Of a stretch of 9,185 bases of DNA, positions 1-5,938 are shown piece after piece. The stretch's first letter is position 1, and each line of letters starts with the position of its first letter. The translations under genes were made by a program, and so were the position numbers. Below the pieces are notes generated by a model. The model saw only the letters and a list, made by a program, of their open reading frames with translations. It was not told where the DNA came from and ran no database searches. Source of the stretch: Nostoc sp. CHAB 5715 (GTDB taxonomy: Bacteria; Cyanobacteriota; Cyanobacteriia; Cyanobacteriales; Nostocaceae); contig NZ_JAIVFR010000083.1 in the NCBI RefSeq assembly GCF_020829685.1, forward strand, positions 2,919 to 12,103. The letters run 5' to 3'.

Positions 1-302
1 GCCAAGAAAAAGGTGCAGTGGTGGATGGAATTCGTGATGTTGAAGTATATCTGTCCAGAGGAAACGGTACCTTTAATCCAGGCATCGCGTTGACGGATGC
101 CTTTGCTGCGAATGGGAACGTTGCTAATCTGATTGCAGGAGACTTTAATGGCGACGGCTTAAGCGACTTCATCCGCCAAGAAAAAGGTGCAGTGGTGGAT
201 GGAATTCGTGATGTTGAAGTATATCTGTCCAGAGGAAACGGTACCTTTAATCCAGGCATCGCGTTGACGGATGCCTTTGCTGCGAATGGGAACGTTGCTA
301 AT
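1..302 (+). repeat. Exact 174-bp tandem duplication within the repeat gene
   Basis: Positions 1-128 and 175-302 are identical at every base, including synonymous sites. The period is 174 bp, which is 58 codons and keeps the frame. Identity stops abruptly after AACGTTGCTAAT, where copy one continues CTGATTGCAGG and copy two ATCGTATAG, creating the stop. This implies very recent duplication or gene conversion. Confidence 0.95.
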
Positions 303-311
303 ATCGTATAG
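1..311 (+). CDS. FG-GAP/VCBS-type repeat protein, C-terminal fragment
   Basis: The frame is open from the left edge (first full codon at 3) to TAG at 309-311, so only the C-terminus is seen. The peptide has two copies of a 58-residue unit, the second incomplete. The linker holds GDFNGDGLSDF, a D-x-N-x-D-G calcium-binding loop typical of FG-GAP/VCBS blades, followed by a segment with VEVYLSRGNGTFNPG. Such repeats normally build beta-propeller blades in secreted or surface proteins; export cannot be judged without the N-terminus. The protein ends a few residues after the point where the next Asp-rich loop should begin, so the last blade is cut short, either as a natural end or by truncation. 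The family call is fairly secure, the biological role unknown. Confidence 0.75.
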   Translation, partial: QEKGAVVDGIRDVEVYLSRGNGTFNPGIALTDAFAANGNVANLIAGDFNGDGLSDFIRQEKGAVVDGIRDVEVYLSRGNGTFNPGIALTDAFAANGNVANIV

Positions 312-556
312 GGGCTAAACCTAGAGAAACTGTCAAGTCGCTATCTCCCTGCTCGTAATTACTAATTCGTAATTCGTAATTGATACTCCATGCATAAATG
401 TAGAGGCTTGAACTTCCGCTTACGGTTATTTCTATATTTTCCATAACTGAAGTTATTGGCTCCCAAACCATGAATTACGAATTACGAATTATTTGGTCAT
501 AAAGAAGCCCTACACTCCCCTGACGGATGAGACGTGGGGCAACTTTATTGTTTTAG
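312..556. other. Spacer between FG-GAP gene end and ROK gene end
   Basis: About 245 bp without a supported gene, lying between two convergent gene ends. It holds a pair of inverted ATTCGTA-type heptamer arrays (listed separately) and no obvious terminator with a T-run. The open plus-strand frame that starts at 493 runs antisense to the ROK gene and has no independent support. Confidence 0.6.
363..491. repeat. Inverted pair of ATTCGTA heptamer arrays
   Basis: The 19 bases at 363-381 (TAATTCGTAATTCGTAATT) are the exact reverse complement of 473-491, with 91 bp between. Each arm is itself about 2.7 copies of a 7-bp unit. The pair could form a hairpin in RNA or mark the ends of a small inserted element. 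No flanking duplication is clear. Confidence 0.8.
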
Positions 557-1459
557 CTAAAATTCCGAATAGTGTTGCCATGCCAACTTTGCTGCACCTA
601 CTATCCCAGCAAAATGGCCTAACTGCGCTGGCAATATTTGTAAACCCACCCGTGATAAAGGCTGCACTCGCTTCTCAATTTCTGCCTTTACTGCTGGTAA
701 GAAAAATTCAAAGCTGCCACTTATACCGCCACCAATAACGATCGCTTGCGGTGTTAGTACATAAATCAAACTCGTTAAACCAATTCCCAGATTGATACCA
801 TATTCTTGCCAAAAAGTCAATGCTGCGGCATCTCCTTGTTGGGCAAGAAAACCCAATTCGACAGGTTCCTTGAGAGTGCGGCGGCGAATCGCAGTAGCAG
901 AGGCATATTGTTCTAAAGAGCCTTGATTGCCACTATTACAAATTGGCCCATCAGGATTTAATGAAATTAAACCCAATTCCCCGGCGGCTCCTTGATGTCC
1001 AACAAATAGTTTGCCATCAAGGATAATTGCGCCACCAACACCAGTTCCTAAAGTTAGCAGAATCAGATTTTGAAAATGGCGACCGGCTCCCAACCAAGCT
1101 TCTCCCAAAAGAGCGCAATTAGCATCATTAGCGATCGCAGTAGGTTTGCCAGTTTTAGCTTCTAACCAGTCTGCTAAAGGCACATCGACCCATCCAGGTA
1201 AGTTAATGGCGATTTTAGCAATGCGTCCTGCTGCATCGGATGGGCCAGGAGTCCCAACACCAATAGCAACAGCTTGATTATCTGGATCAATTTGAGCGAT
1301 CGCATCTACGATCGCCGCCAGCACCGCCTTCGGCGTCGTCGGTTGAGGAGATGCCACAGTCAAAGATAAGAGACAAGTTCCATCAGCTGCAAAACGCCCC
1401 AGCTTAATTGCCGTTCCACCCACATCAATGCCAATTACTTGAATTTTGTCATTTGTCAT
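557..1459 (-). CDS. ROK-family sugar kinase (glucokinase-like) lacking the usual zinc site
   Basis: A 300-residue protein of normal ROK length, predicted to be a cytosolic ATP-dependent hexose kinase; glucose is the likeliest substrate by analogy with cyanobacterial ROK glucokinases, but specificity is inferred. Seen directly: phosphate-binding loop GIDVGGTAIK (residues 10-19), catalytic NDAN with D112, GTGVGG (138-143), the ROK segment GHQGAAGELG (154-163) and a second glycine-rich ATP motif VIGGGISG (241-248). The canonical zinc motif GH...CxCGxxGC is altered: the His after GELG is L164 and the cysteine cluster reads CNSGNQGS (174-181), leaving only C174. E183 is kept. The ATG lies inside a heptamer array, and an in-frame TGA sits two codons upstream, so this is the first possible ATG. 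No Shine-Dalgarno sequence is visible. It is not tightly linked to its neighbours. Confidence 0.88.
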   Translation of the reverse strand: MTNDKIQVIGIDVGGTAIKLGRFAADGTCLLSLTVASPQPTTPKAVLAAIVDAIAQIDPDNQAVAIGVGTPGPSDAAGRIAKIAINLPGWVDVPLADWLEAKTGKPTAIANDANCALLGEAWLGAGRHFQNLILLTLGTGVGGAIILDGKLFVGHQGAAGELGLISLNPDGPICNSGNQGSLEQYASATAIRRRTLKEPVELGFLAQQGDAAALTFWQEYGINLGIGLTSLIYVLTPQAIVIGGGISGSFEFFLPAVKAEIEKRVQPLSRVGLQILPAQLGHFAGIVGAAKLAWQHYSEF

Positions 1460-1544
1460 TTGTCATTTGTCATTTGTCATTTGTCATTGGGCATTGGGCA
1501 TGGGGCATTGGGCATTGGTGAACAGCTATTCCCTATTCCCTATT
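1448..1544. repeat. Compound heptamer array GTCATTT / GGCATTG / TATTCCC
   Basis: Five perfect GTCATTT units (1448-1482) pass without a break through a hybrid unit GTCATTG (1483-1489) into four GGCATTG-type units (1490-1517, one reading GGCATGG). After nine bases come about 2.5 TATTCCC units (1527-1544). These are short tandemly repeated sequences of the kind known in heterocystous cyanobacteria. The array overlaps the first codons of the ROK kinase gene on the minus strand. Confidence 0.93.
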
Positions 1545-1562
1545 ATTGGGCGCGAGTCGTTT

Positions 1563-1772
1563 TCATCCCCGATCTGTTAGCGCAGTGTCTTTGCTTGGGA
1601 GAAGACGCGCAGCTTTCAACTCCGATTTCTGTAAATTAGCAAAAGTCGTGCTGCGGAAACTCGATTGCTCTTGCCAACCTGTAACTGGCGCACCTCTTAA
1701 GATACCAGCAAGAGCAACGGAAAGGATAAACCCGCCAGTAGCGGCAGCAATTAACGTTAAATTATCTTTCAT
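1563..1772 (-). CDS. Small putative single-pass membrane protein
   Basis: I do not recognise this 69-residue product. It begins MKDNLTLIAAATGGFILSVA, and residues 4-25 form one hydrophobic stretch, so it is either a membrane anchor or an uncleaved signal peptide; the remaining 44 residues are polar. An AGAGAG purine run lies about 6 bases before the ATG, which favours real translation. The last 15-19 codons (about 1563-1620) resemble, from memory, a dispersed cyanobacterial intergenic repeat, so the C-terminus may have been extended by repeat DNA. It lies between the permease and ROK genes on the same strand, with repeat-filled gaps of 94 and 103 bp. Conservation in other genomes would decide whether it is real. 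Confidence 0.45.
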   Translation of the reverse strand: MKDNLTLIAAATGGFILSVALAGILRGAPVTGWQEQSSFRSTTFANLQKSELKAARLLPSKDTALTDRG

Positions 1773-1795
1773 ACAAATCTCTCTATTGTTTATTT

Positions 1796-1868
1796 GTCAT
1801 TTGTCATTTGTCCTTTGTCCTTTGTCAATTGTCCTTTGCTAATGACTAATGACCAATGACCAATGACT
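1796..1868. repeat. Degenerate heptamer array with internal inversion
   Basis: Six units of the GTCATTT family, with GTCCTTT and GTCAATT variants, run from 1796 to 1837. After GCT, four units of AATGACT/AATGACC run from 1841 to 1868. The second block is the reverse complement of the same family, so the array can fold on itself into an imperfect hairpin. It sits directly after the permease gene, whose stop codon overlaps its last unit, and could act as a weak transcript end, though no T-run follows. Confidence 0.9.
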
Positions 1869-2763
1869 ACTTTCGGATTCTATTTTCTCTCCGTAATCGG
1901 GGATTGACAAATTCATTTAACCCCTCACCAAGTAGTGATAACCCTACCACCATGAATGTCATCGTTAAACCAGGAAAAAGTGTAGTCCACCAAATGCCAG
2001 TAGGTAGAGCTTCTAAGGCTTGCTTTAAATCATGTCCCCATTCTGGCACTTCTTCGGGAAGTCCTAGCCCCAAAAAACCCAAACCGCCCAACACCAAAAT
2101 CGCATCAGCGGCGTTGAGTGTGAATAGGACGGGTACGCTTTGAATGACGTTGAAAAACAGATAACGAGAAAGCACAACCCAGGTGGAAGCGCCCATTGCT
2201 TGAGCAGCTTCGATGAACACTTCAGTTTTCACGCTCACGGTGTGGTTGCGGACAACGCGGTAATATTGGGGGATGTAAGCAATGCTAATAGCGATCGCAG
2301 CATTTAATATCCCACGCCCCACCACAAACGCCAGCGTCACAGACAGCAGTAGTCCTGGTAGAGTGTAGATGCTATCCATAATAAACAGCAACACTTTATC
2401 CAATTTACCGCCGAGATAACCACTCAGCATCCCCAAAGGCACACCGATAATCATACTCAGCGCTGTTGCCAAAATCACCACCTGCAAAGCAGCTTGAGCG
2501 CCAAACAGCGTGCGGGAGAACACATCATAGCCCAAACGACTAGTACCAAACCAATGTTTAGCAGAGGGTGGCTCGTGAATTGGATTAGAGAGAAAATCTT
2601 TTGGGTTTTGCAACCATCCCCAAGCCTGGAATACGGGAGCGAAGAATGCCAGGAAGATGAAAAAGAGGGTAATGGCTAACCCGATGAGCATGAGTTTTTG
2701 CGAAAGATTGGAACTTTTGCCAAACTGTAAAAATGTCGGTAGTCGCCGTTTTGTAATGGCCAT
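1867..2763 (-). CDS. ABC transporter permease, DppC/OppC type
   Basis: A 298-residue inner-membrane permease of the dipeptide/oligopeptide/nickel importer class. Seen: an N-terminal transmembrane helix (about residues 24-43), the OppC-like sequence HWFGTSRLGYDVFSR (70-84), several further hydrophobic segments, the cytoplasmic EAA loop EAAQAMGAS (185-193) that docks on the ATPase, the PEWGHDL motif (240-246) and the typical ending FVNPRLRR. The substrate is inferred only as a peptide or small solute. No partner permease, binding protein or ATPase lies nearby, so its subunits are encoded elsewhere, as is common in cyanobacteria. I chose the ATG at 2763 because a TTG at 2787 would add only eight atypical residues. 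A HIP1 site sits immediately upstream of this ATG. The TAG stop overlaps the heptamer array. Confidence 0.9.
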   Translation of the reverse strand: MAITKRRLPTFLQFGKSSNLSQKLMLIGLAITLFFIFLAFFAPVFQAWGWLQNPKDFLSNPIHEPPSAKHWFGTSRLGYDVFSRTLFGAQAALQVVILATALSMIIGVPLGMLSGYLGGKLDKVLLFIMDSIYTLPGLLLSVTLAFVVGRGILNAAIAISIAYIPQYYRVVRNHTVSVKTEVFIEAAQAMGASTWVVLSRYLFFNVIQSVPVLFTLNAADAILVLGGLGFLGLGLPEEVPEWGHDLKQALEALPTGIWWTTLFPGLTMTFMVVGLSLLGEGLNEFVNPRLRRENRIRK

Positions 2764-2872
2764 AAAGCGATCGCCTAAATCAAGCAAGATACGCTGACTA
2801 TTTTACATATCGGGGACTGGGGATTTCGTAACTCATTTTAGGATTGCTATATTTGAGTGGATTAGTGTTAAA

Positions 2873-2925
2873 TAGGACTTAGGCAAAAGTAAACCCTGTA
2901 GGGGCAATTCATGAATTACCCCTAC
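2873..2925. repeat. Solo mobile-element end plus 28-bp near-palindrome
   Basis: TAGGACTTAGGCA (2873-2885) differs by one base from the terminal repeat TAGGACTTACGCA of the element at 7147-7239, so it looks like an orphaned end. It is followed at 2898-2925 by a near-perfect palindrome with arms GTAGGGG and CCCCTAC, the centre AATTCATGAATT and one mismatched pair. The hairpin lies just past the DJ-1-like gene stop on the minus strand and could help end that transcript, but lacks a clean T-run. Confidence 0.7.
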
Positions 2926-2958
2926 GTGAAAATAAAGAAATGTTATCTCTTGTTTCTT

Positions 2959-3672
2959 TTATCCGGCCGAACCTGCGGTTGAGGTAAGGCTAGGGCTTTG
3001 CTGTTTCAGAAGTTCCACGACCTTTTCAGCAACACCCGTCGCTGAGGCTGGGTTTTGTCCAGTAACTAAGCGATCGCTCACCACGCTTTTCGCCTGAAAG
3101 TTCGGTGCTTTCTCTACTGTTGCACCCCGCTCAATCAACTTTGCTTCTAATAGAAAGGGTACAATATCGGTTAATCCGGCTGCTGCTTCTTCTTCGTTGG
3201 TGAAGACAGAGACTTTCTTTCCGGCTACTAAATAATCATTGTTTGAAAGTCGGATGTTGACCAACCCAGCAGGGCCATGACACACCGCAGCAACTACACC
3301 ACCTCGTTCGTAGATGCTTGCTGCAATGCTAGCCAACTGGGAATTGTCAGAAAAATCCCACATCGTGCCATGTCCACCCGCATAGAAGATTGCATTATAT
3401 ACCGATGGATCAACCTCAGTTGGGTTCAAAGTATTCTCCACCTGTGCGATCTTCTCAGGGTTGTTGAGAAACGCAGCGTTCGCTGGATCGTTGAGATCAA
3501 TCCCAATCATGGGTGCTTTCCCACCTTTGGGACTGACGTAATCAACAGTCAAGCCAGCTCGCTCGAAAACGGCGACTGGGTGGCTCACTTCTGGCAAATA
3601 GTATCCAGTTTCTTTGCCTGTATTCCCCAAGGTGTCATGGCTCGTTAAAACAACTAGAACTTTCTGAGACAT
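2959..3672 (-). CDS. DJ-1/PfpI (Hsp31-like) class I glutamine amidotransferase-fold protein
   Basis: A 237-residue cytosolic protein of the DJ-1/PfpI superfamily, closest in motifs to the Hsp31-like subgroup that includes glutathione-independent glyoxalases and protein chaperones. The nucleophile elbow AAVCHGPAG gives C131 and H132. E28 lies in YLPEVSHP, the conserved early acidic position, and the subgroup motifs YAGGHGTMWDF (97-107) and VFTNEEE (156-162) supply the remaining active-site shell. The predicted role is detoxification of reactive carbonyls such as methylglyoxal or protein quality control; family knowledge does not allow a choice. The start at 3672 (MSQKVLVVLT) is preferred because GGGAAG sits 7 bases before it and family members begin here; upstream in-frame ATGs would add up to 17 atypical residues. 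The C-terminal 12 residues are low complexity. It stands alone. Confidence 0.9.
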   Translation of the reverse strand: MSQKVLVVLTSHDTLGNTGKETGYYLPEVSHPVAVFERAGLTVDYVSPKGGKAPMIGIDLNDPANAAFLNNPEKIAQVENTLNPTEVDPSVYNAIFYAGGHGTMWDFSDNSQLASIAASIYERGGVVAAVCHGPAGLVNIRLSNNDYLVAGKKVSVFTNEEEAAAGLTDIVPFLLEAKLIERGATVEKAPNFQAKSVVSDRLVTGQNPASATGVAEKVVELLKQQSPSLTSTAGSAG

Positions 3673-3743
3673 AAAGTTACTTCCCATTATTAAATCAAAG
3701 ATTGGCATCAGATAAACCCTCAAAGAGTTTGTGTTTACCTGAG

Positions 3744-3847
3744 ATAGGACTCCTATTTGATTGCGTGAAAAACCAAATCAGCTAAGAGCTTACTGTATAA
3801 AGGTTTAGTTCTCAGTATATTTAGCAGTAATCAAGCCGAATTCCTAT
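3744..3847. mobile_element. Possible decayed miniature element, CTATAGGA-end family
   Basis: Left end ATAGGACTCCTATTTGATT (3744-3762) pairs with the reverse complement of 3829-3847 at 14 of 19 positions, including the outer ATAGGA and inner TTGATT. The same terminal words border the element at 7385-7515, which suggests two copies of one family. The ~104-bp interior has no coding content. No target duplication is certain. Confidence 0.4.
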
Positions 3848-3912
3848 AGCTTTATACTAACCCAAGTTGCGGGTTATCAAAATTTGAGTGCTTTTCATCC
3901 AGAAATTAGTGT

Positions 3913-3962
3913 AATCACCGTAGCGATCGCCTACGGTGATTGGCAGTTGCGCGTAGTGCAAC
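3913..3962. repeat. HIP1-centred hairpin followed by a second hairpin
   Basis: Perfect 10-bp arms AATCACCGTA (3913-3922) and TACGGTGATT (3932-3941) enclose GCGATCGCC, a HIP1 octamer plus one base. A second short hairpin follows at once, GTTGC (3946-3950) with GCAAC (3958-3962). It lies about 240 bp upstream of the DJ-1-like gene, too far for a core promoter. Confidence 0.8.
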
Positions 3963-4067
3963 CACGATAGATTAATAATTCAAAATTCTTGTATTTGCGA
4001 TAATATTAATCAATTTTACGGCATGATATCAGCATCACTTGATGAATAGTTTTTGGTACATACCTCC

Positions 4068-4381
4068 AAGAGCATCTCAATGAGTGTAAAAACACGCCTG
4101 CCTTGGCGAATGGAATTCGCGGCTATACAAACAAAACCCACCTCCGTGGGTTTTACAGCGTTTTTCAGGTAAATGAGGTACACAGGTAGGGGCACAACAA
4201 TGTTGTGCCCTTACAATAATCTGTACCTCACCAAGTTGCAATCTGCTGTAAATTCTTTGAGTTTGCGTAGGCGGACGAAAGTTTGTATAGCCAAGCCAGT
4301 GCGGTCTTGGGGTTTCCCCCATGAGCAACTGGCGCGCGATTTCTAATCGCCTGGTATATTTGCACTCATTGAGATGCTCCC
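4068..4381. mobile_element. 314-bp non-autonomous transposon-like element with 9-bp target duplication
   Basis: The ends are inverted: GAGCATCTCAATGAGTG (4070-4086) is the exact reverse complement of 4363-4379, and the match extends inward by AAA after one mismatch. CATACCTCC occurs on both sides (4059-4067 and 4382-4390), a likely 9-bp target duplication. The outermost two bases differ between ends. Inside are nested inverted pairs: GGCTATACAAAC 4121-4132 with 4281-4292, TTTACAGC 4152-4159 with 4245-4252, TGAGGTAC 4174-4181 with 4223-4230, and a core at 4186-4214 with arms GGGCACAACA/TGTTGTGCCC. No transposase is encoded, so a transposase elsewhere would have to mobilise it. The family is not identified. 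Confidence 0.75.
4133..4154. terminator. Perfect 9-bp stem hairpin with T-rich flank, terminator-like
   Basis: AAAACCCAC (4133-4141) and GTGGGTTTT (4146-4154) are perfect complements around the four-base loop CTCC. The A-run and T-run on the two sides give a bidirectional intrinsic-terminator shape. It is inside the mobile element and no gene ends next to it, so it may insulate the element rather than serve a host gene. Confidence 0.5.
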
Positions 4382-4463
4382 CATACCTCCTTCCTAGTGG
4401 GCGAAAAAACTAATCATATCGGACTAATTCAAACCAGTCCAAAAGTGGGTGTGGTATCTCTTG

Positions 4464-4530
4464 GACTAATGACCAATGACCAATGACCAATGACTAATGA
4501 CTAATGACTAATGACTAATGACTAATGACT
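4464..4530. repeat. Heptamer array GACTAAT/GACCAAT, 9.6 copies
   Basis: The order of units is GACTAAT, three GACCAAT, then five GACTAAT and a final GACT, with the only variation a C/T at one site that is clustered rather than scattered. That clustering suggests expansion by slippage or unequal exchange. The unit is the reverse complement of the GTCATTA/GTCATTG form of the family seen after the downstream gene. It lies 43 bp before the LpxB-like ATG. Confidence 0.95.
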
Positions 4531-4565
4531 TTGCGAAGCGGTTTGATACTCACAATACTTACTGC

Positions 4566-4569
4566 GAGG
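4566..4569 (+). promoter_or_regulatory. Probable ribosome binding site GAGG for the LpxB-like gene
   Basis: GAGG is four bases before the ATG at 4574, a shorter spacing than usual. It supports this start over later in-frame codons. Confidence 0.55.
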
Positions 4570-4573
4570 TTCT

Positions 4574-5935
4574 ATGAGTAATGTATCCCGATTATCCCTA
4601 ACCTCTAATTCACAAGCTGCAACTTCTCCTTTACGGTTACTTGTATTAAGTAATGGTCATGGGGAAGATGTCATTGCAGTTCGGATTTTACAAGAACTCC
4701 AACGACAATTAAACCCACTAGAAATCTTTGCTTTACCTCTGGTGGGTGAAGGGCGTGCTTACCAACAGTTGGATATTCCCCTCATCGGTTCAGTCCGCAC
4801 TATGCCTTCTGGCGGCTTTATTTATATGGATGGCCGCCAATTAGCGCGGGATGTACGCGGTGGTTTATTAGAACTTACCCTTACCCAGATAAAAGCTATT
4901 CGCCGTTGGGTGAGTTTTCAAAAAAAATTAGGTAATAAAAGAGCGATTTTAGCTGTGGGAGATATTGTTCCACTGTTGTTTGCAACTTTCAGTGGCGCTA
5001 ATTATGCTTTTGTGGGTACGGCGAAATCTGAATATTATGTGCGGGATGAAGCTGGATTATTACCACAGAAATCCAAAGGTACGCGTTGGGAAAATTTTTC
5101 CGGTTCAGTTTACCATCCGTGGGAACGTTGGTTAATGAGTCGTCGCCGTTGTAAGGCGGTGTTCCCCAGAGATGCACTGACGACGGAAACATTAAAACAA
5201 TGGCCAATTCCAGCTTTTTATTTGGGTAATCCCATGATGGATGGTCTGCAACCGACCTTTTCACGCCAACAATTTTATAGTCAGGATAGCCAACAACAAG
5301 AGATAGTTCGACCTTTTGTAGTGACTCTTCTTCCTGGTTCCCGTGCGCCAGAGGCATACGCCAACTGGGAAACAATTATGATTGCTGTATCTGCGTTGAT
5401 GGCAAGTTTCCAGGAGCGAAATTCGATTTTCTATACTTCTAACAGAGTGATGTTTTTAGGTGCGATCGCTCCAGGTTTAGACTCTCATATTTTATCCCAA
5501 AGTGTGCAATCCCAAGGCTGGTGCATTGAATCAGCATGTCCTATCCAAATTGCTGATGTAAATATCTTGACATTTAAACAAAAAAATGCATATTTATTGC
5601 TGACACAAAAAGCTTATAATGATTGCTTGCATTTGGGAGATTTAGCGATCGCTATGGCAGGTACAGCCACAGAACAGTTTATCGGTTTAGGAAAACCTGC
5701 GATCGCGATTCCCGGTAATGGGCCTCAATATAACCCTGGCTTTGCTGAAGCTCAAAGTCGTCTTTTAGGCTCATCTTTGATTTTAGTCGAGCAGCCAGCA
5801 GAAGTTCCCAAGATAGTACAGTCTCTATTCAAAGATCCTGATATTTTGCAAATTATTGCCCAAAATGGTCTACGACGCATGGGTAAACCCGGAGCAGCAC
5901 TACGCATTGCGAAATGTTTACAGGAACGATTTTGA
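4574..5935 (+). CDS. LpxB-like lipid-A-disaccharide synthase-related glycosyltransferase
   Basis: A 453-residue protein resembling the cyanobacterial family annotated as lipid-A-disaccharide synthase-related (TIGR03492 in my recollection). It has a GT-B-like layout. The N-terminal half starts at residue 21 with RLLVLSNGHGEDV (compare SAGExSGD of LpxB) and has PLVGEGRAY (55-63), LAVGDIVP (126-133) and GTAKSEYY (148-155). The C-terminal donor half has TLLPGSRAPEAYAN (251-264), AGTATEQFIGLGKPAIAIP (362-380) and PGNGPQYNPGFAEA (380-393). True LpxB joins UDP-diacylglucosamine to lipid X; this family is diverged, longer and of unproven substrate, so I infer only membrane-associated sugar transfer, possibly to an envelope lipid. 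No other lpx gene is nearby. Three HIP1 sites lie in the coding region. The TGA is followed two bases later by a 14-copy heptamer array. A C-terminal conserved run RRMGKPGAALRIA (434-446) completes the match. Confidence 0.85.
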   Translation: MSNVSRLSLTSNSQAATSPLRLLVLSNGHGEDVIAVRILQELQRQLNPLEIFALPLVGEGRAYQQLDIPLIGSVRTMPSGGFIYMDGRQLARDVRGGLLELTLTQIKAIRRWVSFQKKLGNKRAILAVGDIVPLLFATFSGANYAFVGTAKSEYYVRDEAGLLPQKSKGTRWENFSGSVYHPWERWLMSRRRCKAVFPRDALTTETLKQWPIPAFYLGNPMMDGLQPTFSRQQFYSQDSQQQEIVRPFVVTLLPGSRAPEAYANWETIMIAVSALMASFQERNSIFYTSNRVMFLGAIAPGLDSHILSQSVQSQGWCIESACPIQIADVNILTFKQKNAYLLLTQKAYNDCLHLGDLAIAMAGTATEQFIGLGKPAIAIPGNGPQYNPGFAEAQSRLLGSSLILVEQPAEVPKIVQSLFKDPDILQIIAQNGLRRMGKPGAALRIAKCLQERF

Positions 5936-5938
5936 TTA

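Larger units (their letters stand above)
3724..4573. other. 850-bp non-coding region rich in repeats
   Basis: This lies between the divergently oriented DJ-1-like and LpxB-like genes, so it must hold both promoters, but I cannot place -35/-10 boxes with confidence. From left to right it holds a decayed miniature element, a HIP1-centred hairpin and a smaller hairpin, about 90 bp of AT-rich sequence, the 4068-4381 element, and a heptamer array ending 43 bp before the LpxB-like start. An 83-codon minus-strand frame at 4077-4328 lies wholly within the mobile element and is not credible as a gene. Confidence 0.7.

Noticed and set aside
493..738. An 81-codon plus-strand frame
   Set aside because: It is antisense to the well-supported ROK gene and begins with a GTG inside a spacer repeat; no domain is recognisable.
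1546..1842. A 98-codon plus-strand frame across the small-protein gene
   Set aside because: It overlaps the opposite-strand small protein and ends inside a heptamer array; the ending LSFVLCPLSIVLC is repeat translation.
2764..2787. Alternative TTG start for the permease
   Set aside because: It adds eight residues of low similarity to the family; ATG at 2763 gives a normal N-terminus.
2898..2925. A true intrinsic terminator for the DJ-1-like gene
   Set aside because: The stem is strong, but the following bases on the minus strand (AGGGTTTACTTTTG) are not a clean T-run, and similar hairpins occur in non-terminal places, so I list it as a repeat.
4077..4328. An 83-codon minus-strand frame
   Set aside because: It lies completely within the 4068-4381 element, is built from its inverted repeats, and has no recognisable domain or convincing start.
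4464..4530. CRISPR-like regularity
   Set aside because: The units are adjacent 7-mers with no spacers, so this is a tandem repeat, not a CRISPR array.
4998..5375. A 125-codon minus-strand frame inside the LpxB-like gene
   Set aside because: It is a shadow of the strongly supported plus-strand gene, with no motif of its own.
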